IMG/VR virus record: IMGVR_UViG_3300036715_003906
Location: 124,001-188,000 of that record
Origin: a virus
Reading direction: 5' to 3' (one strand)
DNA: 64,000 bases
Shown here: positions 1-7,166 of the stretch, one piece after another
Layout of the letters: every line of letters begins with the position of its first letter
Position numbering within the stretch: position 1 is the stretch's first letter
Notes under the pieces: generated by a model
What the model was told of the DNA's origin: nothing
Seen by the model: only the letters and a program-made list of their open reading frames with translations
Databases searched by the model: none
Translations under genes and position numbers: made by a program

Positions 1-162
1 CTTGCCCATCTTGAGCTGCTTCTTGGCCGACTCGTCGAGGTCGATGAAGCAGTCACGGATGCGCCGGATCGAGGTCTTGCCCCCCTCGGCCATCCGGGCC
101 GAGACGAGGTTCATGGTTCCGATATCGAGGCCCACGCCGGGCCGGTTGAGGTCCTTGCTCAT
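1..162 (-). CDS. Actin-like ATPase, N-terminal fragment (cut by window edge)
   Basis: Only the first 54 codons are inside the window; the gene continues past position 1. The start is ATG at 162, ten bases after the Dps-like gene ends. Residues 9-19 read GVGLDIGTMNL, which resembles the phosphate-1 loop that opens actin/MreB/ParM/PilM-type ATPases (a hydrophobic stretch followed by DxGT or DxGS and then N or T). Such phage proteins can form filaments or segregate DNA, but an Hsp70-like or other ASKHA-fold protein would begin the same way. The remaining ATPase motifs are outside the window, so the family is likely and the role is not established. Confidence 0.5.
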   Translation of the reverse strand, partial: MSKDLNRPGVGLDIGTMNLVSARMAEGGKTSIRRIRDCFIDLDESAKKQLKMGK

Positions 163-171
163 ACCGGCCCC

Positions 172-849
172 CTACACCGATCCGGGCTCCATCCTTTGCC
201 GGAGCAGGTACGCCAGCTCCTCGTGCTTGTCCGCGATGCCTTGCAGCAGGTTGTCCAGGCCGGGCGTGAGCAGCCCCTTTTGCCGGAGCTGCCCGTACAC
301 GAGGTCGAGCAAGACAAGGAAGCGCAGGAGAGCCCGGAAGCTCACCGCCACCGGGTCCGGAGCCGCCTCTTGCTTGTGGGGGCCGAGGTAGGATTCGAGG
401 AAGACCCCCCGGGCATGGTGCTGCGGGAGTACCCCCACCAGCGCCGCCGACCCGAGGCCCACCGTCCGCTCTGCCAGGGCATCGACGAGGGCGTAGGTGT
501 CGTCGTAGAGGCGCTGGAATAGCTCATGGTCGGCATAGAAGGCCGGCCCCTTGCTCTGCCAGTGGCTCCCCAGGTGAACGTCCACCTCGGCCCGTAGGGC
601 CGCGAGGACCACGGCCAGCTCCGCCATCGGCACCCCGCCGAAGTCGGCGAGCAAGTGCGTGAGGATGATCTCCGCCTCGACCCCGGGCTGGGCCGCCATC
701 CGGTGGACAAAGGACCACAGCCGGTGGCGATGAGGCGCCGTGGAGGCGCTCTTCGTCCGGGCGATGCGGGGTGCGGGCTTCCCGGGGAGGTAAGGAGGAC
801 CGTCACGCAGTGCGTCGTACCCCAACTGATCCGTCCAGAGGTCAGGCAC
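172..849 (-). CDS. Dps/ferritin-like protein
   Basis: A 225-residue protein with a GTG start, a few bases after the preceding gene. Residues 95-131 match the core of Dps (DNA-protection ferritin): SHWQSKG, then FYADHELF, then LVDALAERTVGLG. The spacing of H96, H108, D123 and E127 equals that of H51, H63, D78 and E82 of the E. coli Dps ferroxidase centre, while the position of Asp67 is Gln112. Flanking parts are longer than in ordinary Dps (about 165 residues), with a basic N-terminal region and an extra C-terminal helical part. It lies among virion genes, so it could be a virion-associated ferritin-fold protein rather than an iron store. The fold assignment is good; iron chemistry is uncertain because one ligand differs. 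Confidence 0.65.
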   Translation of the reverse strand: MPDLWTDQLGYDALRDGPPYLPGKPAPRIARTKSASTAPHRHRLWSFVHRMAAQPGVEAEIILTHLLADFGGVPMAELAVVLAALRAEVDVHLGSHWQSKGPAFYADHELFQRLYDDTYALVDALAERTVGLGSAALVGVLPQHHARGVFLESYLGPHKQEAAPDPVAVSFRALLRFLVLLDLVYGQLRQKGLLTPGLDNLLQGIADKHEELAYLLRQRMEPGSV

Positions 850-852
850 GAG

Positions 853-1386
853 TCACCCCCCCGTGCGAGCGGAGAGCTGGTCGGCGACGGCCCGGGCCTC
901 GTCCGCGAGGGCCTCGATGGACCGGATGACCGGCCGGGCGTAGTCCACCGCCCCGATCCCGTGCGACTGGGCCAGGGCCTCCGCCGACGCTCGCCGCACC
1001 CGCTCGACGTCCGCCACACGAGCCGTGATGACCCCGAGGGCCGGGTGGTTCGGGGTGCGGAGGAAGTCGCCCGCCACCGCCTCTGGATCGAGACCCAGAT
1101 CGGCGGCCTTCTTCGCCTTGCCCTTGCCCTTGTCGGCCTTCTCGGCCTTGGCGTCCTCCTTCAGCTCCTTGCCCACGTCCCCCATGCTGACCTTCTCGGG
1201 CTTGGCCGAGAAGGTCTTGCCCGTGTACGGGGAGCGGACGCTCACCATCTTCTTCGGGAGGTAGAAGTCCTGCTTCGTTTCCGGGCAGGTATAGAGCCAG
1301 AGGGACGTGGCCGCGGTCTTGTCGTCGGCGGTCTTCTCGACAAGGAACTGGGCGAGATCAGCGAGGTGGGCTTGGCGGGGGTGCAT
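853..1386 (-). CDS. Hypothetical protein with Lys-rich middle
   Basis: 177 residues, ATG start, directly upstream of the Dps-like gene in the same transcription unit. The first 60 residues contain TCPETKQDFYLPKKMVSV, a short beta-rich part. Residues 65-95 are a Lys/Ala/Gly-rich charged linker, and the C-terminal half is predicted helical and Ala-rich. I recognise no family. Position in the late region makes a virion or assembly role the default inference. Confidence 0.6.
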   Translation of the reverse strand: MHPRQAHLADLAQFLVEKTADDKTAATSLWLYTCPETKQDFYLPKKMVSVRSPYTGKTFSAKPEKVSMGDVGKELKEDAKAEKADKGKGKAKKAADLGLDPEAVAGDFLRTPNHPALGVITARVADVERVRRASAEALAQSHGIGAVDYARPVIRSIEALADEARAVADQLSARTGG

Positions 1387-1419
1387 GTCGTCTCCTCCAC
1401 ACCGGTGGGGAAAAGGACT

Positions 1420-2043
1420 TTACCGCCCCTGCTTGATTCGCCGCAGGGCCTCCCGGGCACTCTCCGTCCCCCCCTGCTGGGTCGACTCCGTGACCGTCAC
1501 CCGCCCGCCCTCGGGCTTCTCGAACGTGGGGAGAAAGATCGGGACGTCCGACGAGGACGACGAGCCACCCTGAACGTGGACGTGGGACGGGGCCGCCGGA
1601 ACGCCCACCGTGACGACCGCCGGCCGGGACTGGAGTTCCGTGAGGAGCGTGAGCATCTGGTCAAAGCGGGGGTCGGGGGCGGGGCCCTTGGACGCGACCA
1701 GGCCCTGGAGAATACGGATCTCCGCGTCCCGCTCACCCACCTGGGCCTGGGTCCGTGCCAGGTGCTCCCTCAGTCCCTCGACCTGGGCCTGGAGGTCAGC
1801 CTTCTCCCGCTCCAGCACCGCGAGCCGGTCCTGCACGTCCGTGTCCACGGGGGGCCCGCCCCCCTCCAGGGGCAGTCCCCGCCTCACCCGCGCAAGGAGA
1901 CTCTGGTTGACCGCCCGCCACAGGTCGCGGGAGGAGAGAGCCTTGTCCGTCGCTATCGCCACCACCTCACCCTCCGTGATGATCAGCGAAAGATCCGCGA
2001 TCGTGACCTCCCCGGGGACCAGCCCGACAAAATACTGGTTCAT
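1420..2043 (-). CDS. Coiled-coil hypothetical virion protein
   Basis: 207 residues from the ATG at 2043, which overlaps the stop of the upstream gene as TGATG; this coupling decides the start. An N-terminal beta-rich part (MNQYFVGLVPGEVTIADLS) is followed by a heptad-like Leu/Glu/Gln stretch (VQDRLAVLEREKADLQAQVE) that should form a coiled coil, then a Ser-rich linker with five consecutive Ser and a polar C-terminus. No family recognised; probably a virion or assembly component from its position. Confidence 0.65.
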   Translation of the reverse strand: MNQYFVGLVPGEVTIADLSLIITEGEVVAIATDKALSSRDLWRAVNQSLLARVRRGLPLEGGGPPVDTDVQDRLAVLEREKADLQAQVEGLREHLARTQAQVGERDAEIRILQGLVASKGPAPDPRFDQMLTLLTELQSRPAVVTVGVPAAPSHVHVQGGSSSSSDVPIFLPTFEKPEGGRVTVTESTQQGGTESAREALRRIKQGR

Positions 2044-2522
2044 CGCACGAGGGCCCGGCGTACCTGCTCGGCGATGGCCGGGCCGAGCTTGTCCTGAACG
2101 AACCGGTCGATCGCCTTGCGGGCCTGAGCGACGAAGTCCGTCGGGGCCCGGCCCGGGTGAATCCACTTGCCGCTGGCCATGCTCTTCGGCGTCGCCGACC
2201 GAAAGATCGTCTCCCCCGTCTCCGTCACGATCGGAATCGGCGTCTTCGACTTCGTCACCCACGTCATCGGCTGCCGGCGCACGCCGGAGGCCAAGGGGGC
2301 CCAGCCAGAATGGTGAACGACCACCCGGACCGAGTTCCTCGTCTGCTCGATCGTCAGCGCCTTCGCGAAGGCCACCTTCGCCCGGCGGGAGAAGGTCGTC
2401 TGCGTCATCGCCTGCTGCATCCGGCGCAGCATCTCGGACCGGATTTTTTGGAAAGGGTCGATGCCTCGAAGGGTCCACGACCCCGCACGGTACACCGTTC
2501 GGAGAGACGCTTGAGAGGCCAT
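2040..2522 (-). CDS. Possible neck/tail-completion protein
   Basis: 160 residues, starting at the ATG embedded in the promoter-like sequence TATTTATGGCC. It is basic and helical at the N-terminus, with a beta-rich middle and the C-terminal segment WIHPGRAPTDFVAQARK, an HPG...A pattern seen in head-tail joining/tail-completion proteins of the HK97 gp10 kind. That likeness is weak and is the only basis for the suggestion. The upstream ORF reads over this start for about 118 bases in another frame. Confidence 0.6.
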   Translation of the reverse strand: MASQASLRTVYRAGSWTLRGIDPFQKIRSEMLRRMQQAMTQTTFSRRAKVAFAKALTIEQTRNSVRVVVHHSGWAPLASGVRRQPMTWVTKSKTPIPIVTETGETIFRSATPKSMASGKWIHPGRAPTDFVAQARKAIDRFVQDKLGPAIAEQVRRALVR

Positions 2523-3871
2523 AAATACGTGTTGTTCTCCCAGGCCGGCGTCCGGCCCCGAAGCTCCCTCTCGTCGGGAATGGTGGCCTTGTCCGTGATG
2601 GGCGTCGGGCCGCCCTCCTCGGGCCCCTGGGGGAGCAGGGACACGGCCGCATACCGGCCCGGGTGAAGCATGGGAACCTTGGCCCGGATATCCCGCTCGT
2701 CCAGGTGCCCGATGGTGAAGTGCTGCTGCAAGACCATCCCCCGGTTGCTCGGGAAGCGGACCGGACCCACGCTGTACCGGTCGCCGTTCAGTTTAACAAG
2801 AAAATCACGCTGCGCGAGCAAGGGGGAGGGGCCCGTCCAGACCTCGTAGCTGTGCTCGATCGACCGGCCCGTCTCCTTCTGGGCGATCCGGCGCTCGGCG
2901 TCGTCCGGAGCAAGGATGGCCTCAAAGGGTCCCTCGTAGCCACCCATGATGCCCGTCCCGTAGCACCGGAGGCAGTCGCTGAGCGGCTGGTGAGGATGCT
3001 CGAACGGATAGCAAGGGCACGAGACCCCGACGTTCTTCTTGAGGAAGATCCGTACCCGCTCCCCGCCCTGCTCCAGAATCCAGCGGTTGCGCCGGATGGC
3101 CTCCCGCCACATCCAGTCGAGCTTCTCGACCTCGTAGCTGCTCGTGGCCGCGGCGTATTCGAGGGGGGTCTCGACGATGTTCCCCGCGCCGCAGTCCCCA
3201 CAGCCCGCCGGTACCCCGACCGTGGTGACCCGGTAGAAGACCCGCTGGGCGAGGTCCGTCTTGACGAGCTGCCGCAGCCGCCGGTAGGTCGCCGTGACCC
3301 GGCTCGTCAGGGACGGCACAGGGCCCCTCACGGCGGTCTGGTGGGCCGCATCGGGGAAGGCACGGGCATCTATCTCGATCTCGCCCGAGAAGCCCGCCAC
3401 GGCCCGCACAGGGGCCCGCACGCCATCGACCTCGACCCAGACGTCGAAGGGGTCATGGGCGAGGGTCCCCTGCGAACCCGAAACGACGATGGGGGGCTTC
3501 GACACCCGGACCACGAACCGGCGCCGCTCTTGTCCGGCCGCCGTGGCGTCAAACTGCGTGAAGGACGCACTGACGTCCTCCTCGGTCACTACCTCGATGT
3601 CCGTCCGGTCCTGCCAGCCCCGCACCCCGAGGGGGACGTCGGTCAGCCGGTGAAAGGGGCCGTACTCGGAGTCGAAGCTCCGGTAGACGTTGACCCCCAG
3701 GATCTGGAAACGGCTGTTCAGTGCGGGGTCCGAGGGGCTATCCCACCGGAGGTCGAAGCACCCGGGACTCCAGCCGCTCGTCAGAAAGAGGTTGAGAGGC
3801 GCCAGAGGCCACGGCGCCCGGGTCAGCTCCAGGGAGGGCGTGAACCTGTCGCGATTCGTGGCGTAGGGCAT
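2405..3871 (-). CDS. Large neck/tail structural protein with Cys clusters; 3' end unclear
   Basis: A 488-codon frame opening MPYATNRDRF. The first 200 residues are beta-rich with a fibronectin/Ig-like flavour (YRSFDSEYGPFHRLTD). The middle has GCGDCGAG, CPCYPFEHPH and CLRCYGTGIMGG, probably a zinc-binding knuckle; the CxxCxGTG part recalls DnaJ-type zinc modules. The last about 38 codons overlap the next gene and look like out-of-frame translation. An in-frame TTA lies at 2522-2524 just after the peptide TPAWENNTY, exactly where the next gene begins, so the biological C-terminus may be there. Virion protein by position and composition. Confidence 0.7.
   Translation of the reverse strand: MPYATNRDRFTPSLELTRAPWPLAPLNLFLTSGWSPGCFDLRWDSPSDPALNSRFQILGVNVYRSFDSEYGPFHRLTDVPLGVRGWQDRTDIEVVTEEDVSASFTQFDATAAGQERRRFVVRVSKPPIVVSGSQGTLAHDPFDVWVEVDGVRAPVRAVAGFSGEIEIDARAFPDAAHQTAVRGPVPSLTSRVTATYRRLRQLVKTDLAQRVFYRVTTVGVPAGCGDCGAGNIVETPLEYAAATSSYEVEKLDWMWREAIRRNRWILEQGGERVRIFLKKNVGVSCPCYPFEHPHQPLSDCLRCYGTGIMGGYEGPFEAILAPDDAERRIAQKETGRSIEHSYEVWTGPSPLLAQRDFLVKLNGDRYSVGPVRFPSNRGMVLQQHFTIGHLDERDIRAKVPMLHPGRYAAVSLLPQGPEEGGPTPITDKATIPDERELRGRTPAWENNTYLWPLKRLSERCTVRGRGPFEASTLSKKSGPRCCAGCSRR
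2517..2529 (-). promoter_or_regulatory. Promoter-like motif ACGTATTTATGGCC
   Basis: The minus strand reads CGTATTTATGGCC, one of a family of TTTAYTTATGCC / CTTRTNCCC elements at gene junctions in this window. Here its ATG is the start codon of the downstream gene, so a transcript from it would be leaderless or start further upstream. Inferred from recurrence only. Confidence 0.35.
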
Positions 3872-3887
3872 ACCTCCCCACGAAGAA

Positions 3888-4151
3888 TCAGAGGATCCGG
3901 ATCACCCCTGTCTGCGGGTCGATCTCGAAGTTCGCGCCCGGGTGGAGACCCCGGGTAGACCGGACCGCCTCCATCAGACTGTCCTTCTTCTCCCGGGCAA
4001 CCGCCAGGGCACGGAGGAGCCGGGGCTTGGTCAACTCCATCTCGGCGAGCTGCTCGGCCAGGATCGTGAAGCCCGTGGCGGCGTCGTCGAGGGCCTTCAG
4101 CTCCGCCTCCGTGAGCGGGGTCGGGGGAGACGGGGGGGTGGGGTTACTCAT
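3888..4151 (-). CDS. Small helical hypothetical protein
   Basis: 87 residues from ATG at 4151, which overlaps the TAA stop of the zinc-finger gene upstream. A Pro/Thr-rich N-terminus (PTPPSPPTPLTEAELKALDD) leads to one long amphipathic helix and a short beta-like tail (FEIDPQTGVIRIL). Size and layout resemble small phage accessory or chaperone proteins, but no family is recognised. Confidence 0.65.
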   Translation of the reverse strand: MSNPTPPSPPTPLTEAELKALDDAATGFTILAEQLAEMELTKPRLLRALAVAREKKDSLMEAVRSTRGLHPGANFEIDPQTGVIRIL

Positions 4152-4530
4152 GAGACTCCTTGGGGGTGGGGAACAGGGCGTCCTCGGAACCACGCGCCGG
4201 CCCCCCGTGGACGCTGACGCCGTGGGGATACCGTTTGCCAAGCACGCGCAGAAATCGTAGGAAGACGGGCACAGGAATACCCGCCCGCTCCAGGGATGCA
4301 ACCCTCTTGCGGTCCTCGTAGTCCTCGGGGCACTCGGGGGCGTGCTCGATCCGAAGGCTCCCGCACTCCTTGCACCGGCGACGCTTGATCGGTCCCGGAC
4401 GAGACACCCTCCAGATGGCCAGACCCCGAGGGTCAGGGCGGTCCTTCCAGGCCGCGCACTTCTTCCGGTGTCGGAGCATGGACGCGAGGGTGCGGGGGTC
4501 GTGCCCACACACGCAGGGATGCAGCCTCAT
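4144..4530 (-). CDS. Small zinc-finger protein
   Basis: 128 residues starting at ATG 4530, two bases after the preceding stop. Two Cys/His clusters are visible. The first is HPCVCGHDPRTLASMLRHRK followed by KC, close to a C2H2-like finger. The second is RCKECGSLRIEHAPECPED. The rest is basic. It may bind nucleic acid or be a zinc-stabilised virion component. Other small zinc proteins also sit in the structural region (19690-20145 and 30097-30807). Confidence 0.65.
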   Translation of the reverse strand: MRLHPCVCGHDPRTLASMLRHRKKCAAWKDRPDPRGLAIWRVSRPGPIKRRRCKECGSLRIEHAPECPEDYEDRKRVASLERAGIPVPVFLRFLRVLGKRYPHGVSVHGGPARGSEDALFPTPKESHE

Positions 4531-4532
4531 GA

Positions 4533-4835
4533 TCAGGCCGTGGGAACCATCCCCGCCGAGGGGGTCACGTCCACGAGGGCGTCGCCCAGCATCTCCTTGG
4601 CGAGGGCCATCGCGCCGTCGGCATCTTTCCGCAGGTGGGCCGCCAGGAAGGCACAGAGCTGCTTGTGGACCCCCGCGGGCTGCGGCAGATCCTCCGTCAC
4701 CATGATCCCGACCAGGTGCAGGAGGGAGAGGGCAGCGTACTTGACCCCCTCCCCGGTGCGGGGGATCTCGTTCTTGACGAGCACGTCCACGACCGCGTCG
4801 GACAGGTCGTCGATGATATCCGCCGTTTTTGTCAT
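4533..4835 (-). CDS. Small helical hypothetical protein
   Basis: 100 residues starting MTKTADIIDDLSDAVV at 4835. All-helical and hydrophobic-patterned, with a GEGVKYAALSLLHLVGIMV segment that could pack as a helical bundle. The frame is open upstream, but the first 32 upstream codons look non-coding, so the internal ATG is preferred. Not recognised. Confidence 0.6.
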   Translation of the reverse strand: MTKTADIIDDLSDAVVDVLVKNEIPRTGEGVKYAALSLLHLVGIMVTEDLPQPAGVHKQLCAFLAAHLRKDADGAMALAKEMLGDALVDVTPSAGMVPTA

Positions 4836-5088
4836 GCCCGTCAGATACACCGACGGCGTCGACCTCACCGAAGGGAATCCCCCGCAAAAGATCGAGGGAA
4901 GGCAGACCCGGGGCCTCCACCCCCACCCCACGGAGCCGCGGGAAAGGGTCCTTCGCGTCCAGGACCCGCTCCAGCCGGGTCAGGAGACCCACGCGCGGGC
5001 CCTCCACGCTCACGAGAATCCGTGGGGTGGACAGGCTGCCGTCGGGACGATGGTCGGGGTATTCAAGGGCGATCTCGAGGCGCTTCAG
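4836..5088 (-). CDS. Probable short CDS, non-ATG start, no clear stop
   Basis: The gap between the split-intein C-extein gene and 4835 is covered by a protein-like frame (ALKRLEIALEYPDHRPDGSL, later RILVSVEGPRVGLLTRLERV). No ATG, GTG or TTG start follows the upstream stop; the first plausible initiation codon is CTG at 5088-5086. The frame has no stop before the next gene and stays open far beyond it, so the 3' end given is simply the point where the next gene begins. It may be a beta-rich virion protein of about 84 residues. Confidence 0.4.
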
Positions 5089-5101
5089 GGCCCCGAGCCT
5101 A

Positions 5102-5725
5102 TCACAAACCGACGAACTGGCGGGGCGTGAGGACCCCGCCCCCGACGTAGGGACCGAAGGCCGAGCGGATGCCCGTGCCGTAGCGAGGCTGCTGGAGGCC
5201 GCGGATGATGTTGACCGTGGCCTTGGCCTTCTCGATTTGCTTGTCGAACTGCTCCTGGGCGCTTCCGGCCGCGGCCTCGTACTTGCTGGCCTTGTCGATG
5301 TCGAGCGATATACCCCCGATGGAATACGAGTTGTGGGCCAGAATGCCGTTGGTGAGAACGAAGTTCTCTGGCCCCGGCACACAGAGGTCGTACATCTCCC
5401 CCGTGTGAGGCACCTCCATGACAAGAGATACCGCCGTGGCACCCGTCGAGCCGTCCTTGACGGTGGTGACCAGCGACCCTGGCGTCAACTTCAACGTCGT
5501 GATGGGGGCGAAGGGGAGGGCTGCAAACAGACTGTGATCCTCGGTCGCCACCACGGAAGCCCCGGTCTCAAGCGTGACCTGAAGGGCTCGCTTATGCGGC
5601 ACCTGATGCTTCATCACGTCCTTGATGGGGAACCACCCTGAGTGCCCAGAAGCGTCCACCGCTTGGGTCGTGAGCAACCCTTGTCGGAAGGCGTCACGAA
5701 TATCACGTCGGGTTTGCTCATCCAT
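5102..5725 (-). CDS. Split intein C-fragment 2 + C-terminal extein of a three-piece virion protein
   Basis: 207 residues. Residues 1-132 are an intein C-part: a HINT core with the block-B-like TEDHSLF (61-67), beta segments, block-F-like GEMYDLCVPGPENFVLTNG and the canonical end LAHN. Residues 133-207, beginning SYSIGGISLDIDKASKYEA, are the C-extein with Ser+1. The matching N-part is the 38-residue tail of the gene at 5846-6619. Splicing in trans would join WVADEF to SYSIGGISL. The protein starts at the ATG at 5725, overlapping the end of an endonuclease remnant (ATGGATGA). IntC 1 and IntC 2 are related (both open with a charged helix, then xxAFxxGxL). No endonuclease domain is inside this ORF. 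Confidence 0.85.
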   Translation of the reverse strand: MDEQTRRDIRDAFRQGLLTTQAVDASGHSGWFPIKDVMKHQVPHKRALQVTLETGASVVATEDHSLFAALPFAPITTLKLTPGSLVTTVKDGSTGATAVSLVMEVPHTGEMYDLCVPGPENFVLTNGILAHNSYSIGGISLDIDKASKYEAAAGSAQEQFDKQIEKAKATVNIIRGLQQPRYGTGIRSAFGPYVGGGVLTPRQFVGL

Positions 5726-5843
5726 GACACGCCTCCAGAATTTCGGTCACAACCGCCGCAAGGTCACCCCTGATACGGTGTTCAGGCACACGAAGCACCC
5801 GCCAACCACGATTCAACAAGTAGGTTGTCTTTTGAAACGGCAC
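5718..5843 (-). pseudogene. Remnant of a Vsr/DUF559-like homing endonuclease
   Basis: Between the N-part and C-part of split intein 2 only 41 codons remain (GTG at 5843, stop overlapping the IntC start). They read VPFQKTTYLLNRGWRVLRVP then EHRIRGDLAAVVTEILEA. This matches the C-terminal beta-alpha part of Vsr/DUF559-type endonucleases (Kxx(Y)LxxxGWxVLRVxEHxI). The catalytic N-terminal part is absent, so it is a decayed copy. Endonuclease genes of this kind are known to sit between the halves of split inteins in fractured genes. Confidence 0.6.
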
Positions 5844-5845
5844 CT

Positions 5846-6619
5846 TCAGGGAGTCTGTGGTTCGCCATCCCCATGCACGATAGCAAAAAGCTCTGCTATG
5901 GGCATGGAAACTCGTCGGCCATCTGGCAGCCCGACCGTGACTTCGGTTTCTGGGGCCACAGAAAATTCATCAGCAACCCAGTTGATCCGGAGGGCGTTGA
6001 GCGCCCAGAACATCGCCCCGGTGAGGAGGAGCGACTTCCAGGACGGGTACTGCGTGTAGAGCTGGTCGAGGCTCTGGAAGGGCGTCATCGGAGGGTAGAG
6101 CGAGATGGTGTTCATCGACTGCTCCAGGTACTCCTTCAGCTCCTCGTCGAGCCAGATGTACCCGAAGACGCGGTTGAACTGCCGGATCGTCTCCTCGTGA
6201 GCCGGGGGCCGAAAGTGGTAGTTCCTGTCGGGACTATTACTGACGACCATCCCCGAGCGATACAGCACGAAGTTGTGCCAATCTTCCGCCGTCAGGTCGT
6301 ACATATACTGCCGAGAGGGTAGTCGCTCGACCCCCAAAACAGAGACGGCAGATTCGACCCCGGCCACGGTACTACCGGTGGCAAGCTGTTCCGTTTCGAC
6401 CTTGCTTGTGGGGGTCACAAACACACGATGCCCCCCTGTGAGCACAGAAGACCCTTGTGGGGTAGTCACCCGAAGGATCGTCTCCGGGCCAACCTCCGCA
6501 CGGTGAACGTGAACGACCCTCTTCCACTCCGCTTGCCCGAGAGGAGAGAGGGACCGAACCTTCAACGTACCCCGCTTGAAGGCTGCTCGAAGCCGATTTT
6601 GCTGGTCAAGGGTCAACAT
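5846..6619 (-). CDS. Middle piece: IntC 1 + middle extein + IntN 2
   Basis: 257 residues from ATG 6619 (GGAGAGAG six bases upstream). Residues 1-128 are the C-part of split intein 1 with TGGHRVF (block B), QYMYDLTAEDWHNFVLYRSG (block F) and end VVSN, with Ser instead of the usual penultimate His. Residues 129-219 are extein, from SPDRNYHFRPPAHEETIRQF to NALRINWVADEF. Residues 220-257 begin SVAPETEVTVGLPDGRRVSM and form the N-part of split intein 2 with Ser1. The fragment is thus intein product at both ends and must be spliced twice. Predicted final joins are LRDN-SPDR upstream and ADEF-SYSI downstream. Confidence 0.85.
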   Translation of the reverse strand: MLTLDQQNRLRAAFKRGTLKVRSLSPLGQAEWKRVVHVHRAEVGPETILRVTTPQGSSVLTGGHRVFVTPTSKVETEQLATGSTVAGVESAVSVLGVERLPSRQYMYDLTAEDWHNFVLYRSGMVVSNSPDRNYHFRPPAHEETIRQFNRVFGYIWLDEELKEYLEQSMNTISLYPPMTPFQSLDQLYTQYPSWKSLLLTGAMFWALNALRINWVADEFSVAPETEVTVGLPDGRRVSMPIAELFAIVHGDGEPQTP

Positions 6620-7162
6620 GAACGTCTCTCTCCGTCCGGACGATGAAGTCCCACCCCATGCGGGTGGCCTAGGAAGAAGCTGCCTGAAGTCGTCGTTGTA
6701 CCTTGTCGTCAGCAGGCAGCCCGAGAACCCAACTAGCTTTGACCTCGATGAGCGCCAACGTACCCGAGAGGCCCTACCCTCTGGACGTTGAGCAGCAAGA
6801 CGAAGAACCTCACGCTCTTCGGCTGAACGAATACGTCCGCGATGGAAGTCGAACGCACCAGAAGCCCAAGCATCCCGCATTCGATCCGACAACCACGGTT
6901 TCGTCCTCCCCCTACCCGCTTGTCCCACAGCAACCGCATTTGCGGTCCGGTTCGCCCGTGATGCGGCATTCCCGGTCGCTTGAGTCAACCGTTGAATGGC
7001 GGCGAGGGATAGGCCCGTCATGGCCTTCCTCCGACCCCAAGTGGCCCCTGCTGCGTGAAGCTCAGTCACCACAGCGACCCGTTTTTCCTGCACCCCTGGA
7101 GGGGGTCGCCCTGATTTGCTGAAGGATACCCACGAAATTCCGTGTTTCGCCAGCAGGGACAC
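6620..7162 (-). pseudogene. Degenerate homing-endonuclease gene between halves of split intein 1
   Basis: This 543-base stretch starts with GTG five bases after the IntN 1 stop and runs in frame into IntC 1. The first about 130 codons look like the DNA-binding part of a fractured-gene endonuclease: GLSLAAIQRLTQATG (helix-turn-helix-like), then KPWLSDRMRDAWASGAFDFH and RSAEEREVL. A recognisable nuclease end, LALIEVKASWVLGLPADDKV followed by QRRLQAASS and a stop at 6669, is in another frame (about 6669-6760). A TAG lies just upstream in that frame, and the central catalytic part seems deleted. I read it as a frameshifted, internally deleted remnant; a single-base error cannot restore a full-length nuclease. 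Confidence 0.6.
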
Positions 7163-7166
7163 CCGA

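Noticed and set aside
655-2097. Long plus-strand ORFs (also 29-31 kb, 33-35 kb, 39-42 kb, 55-59 kb).
   Set aside because: High GC keeps antisense frames open. These are Arg/Gly/Pro/Leu-rich, lack motifs, and lie opposite well-supported genes.
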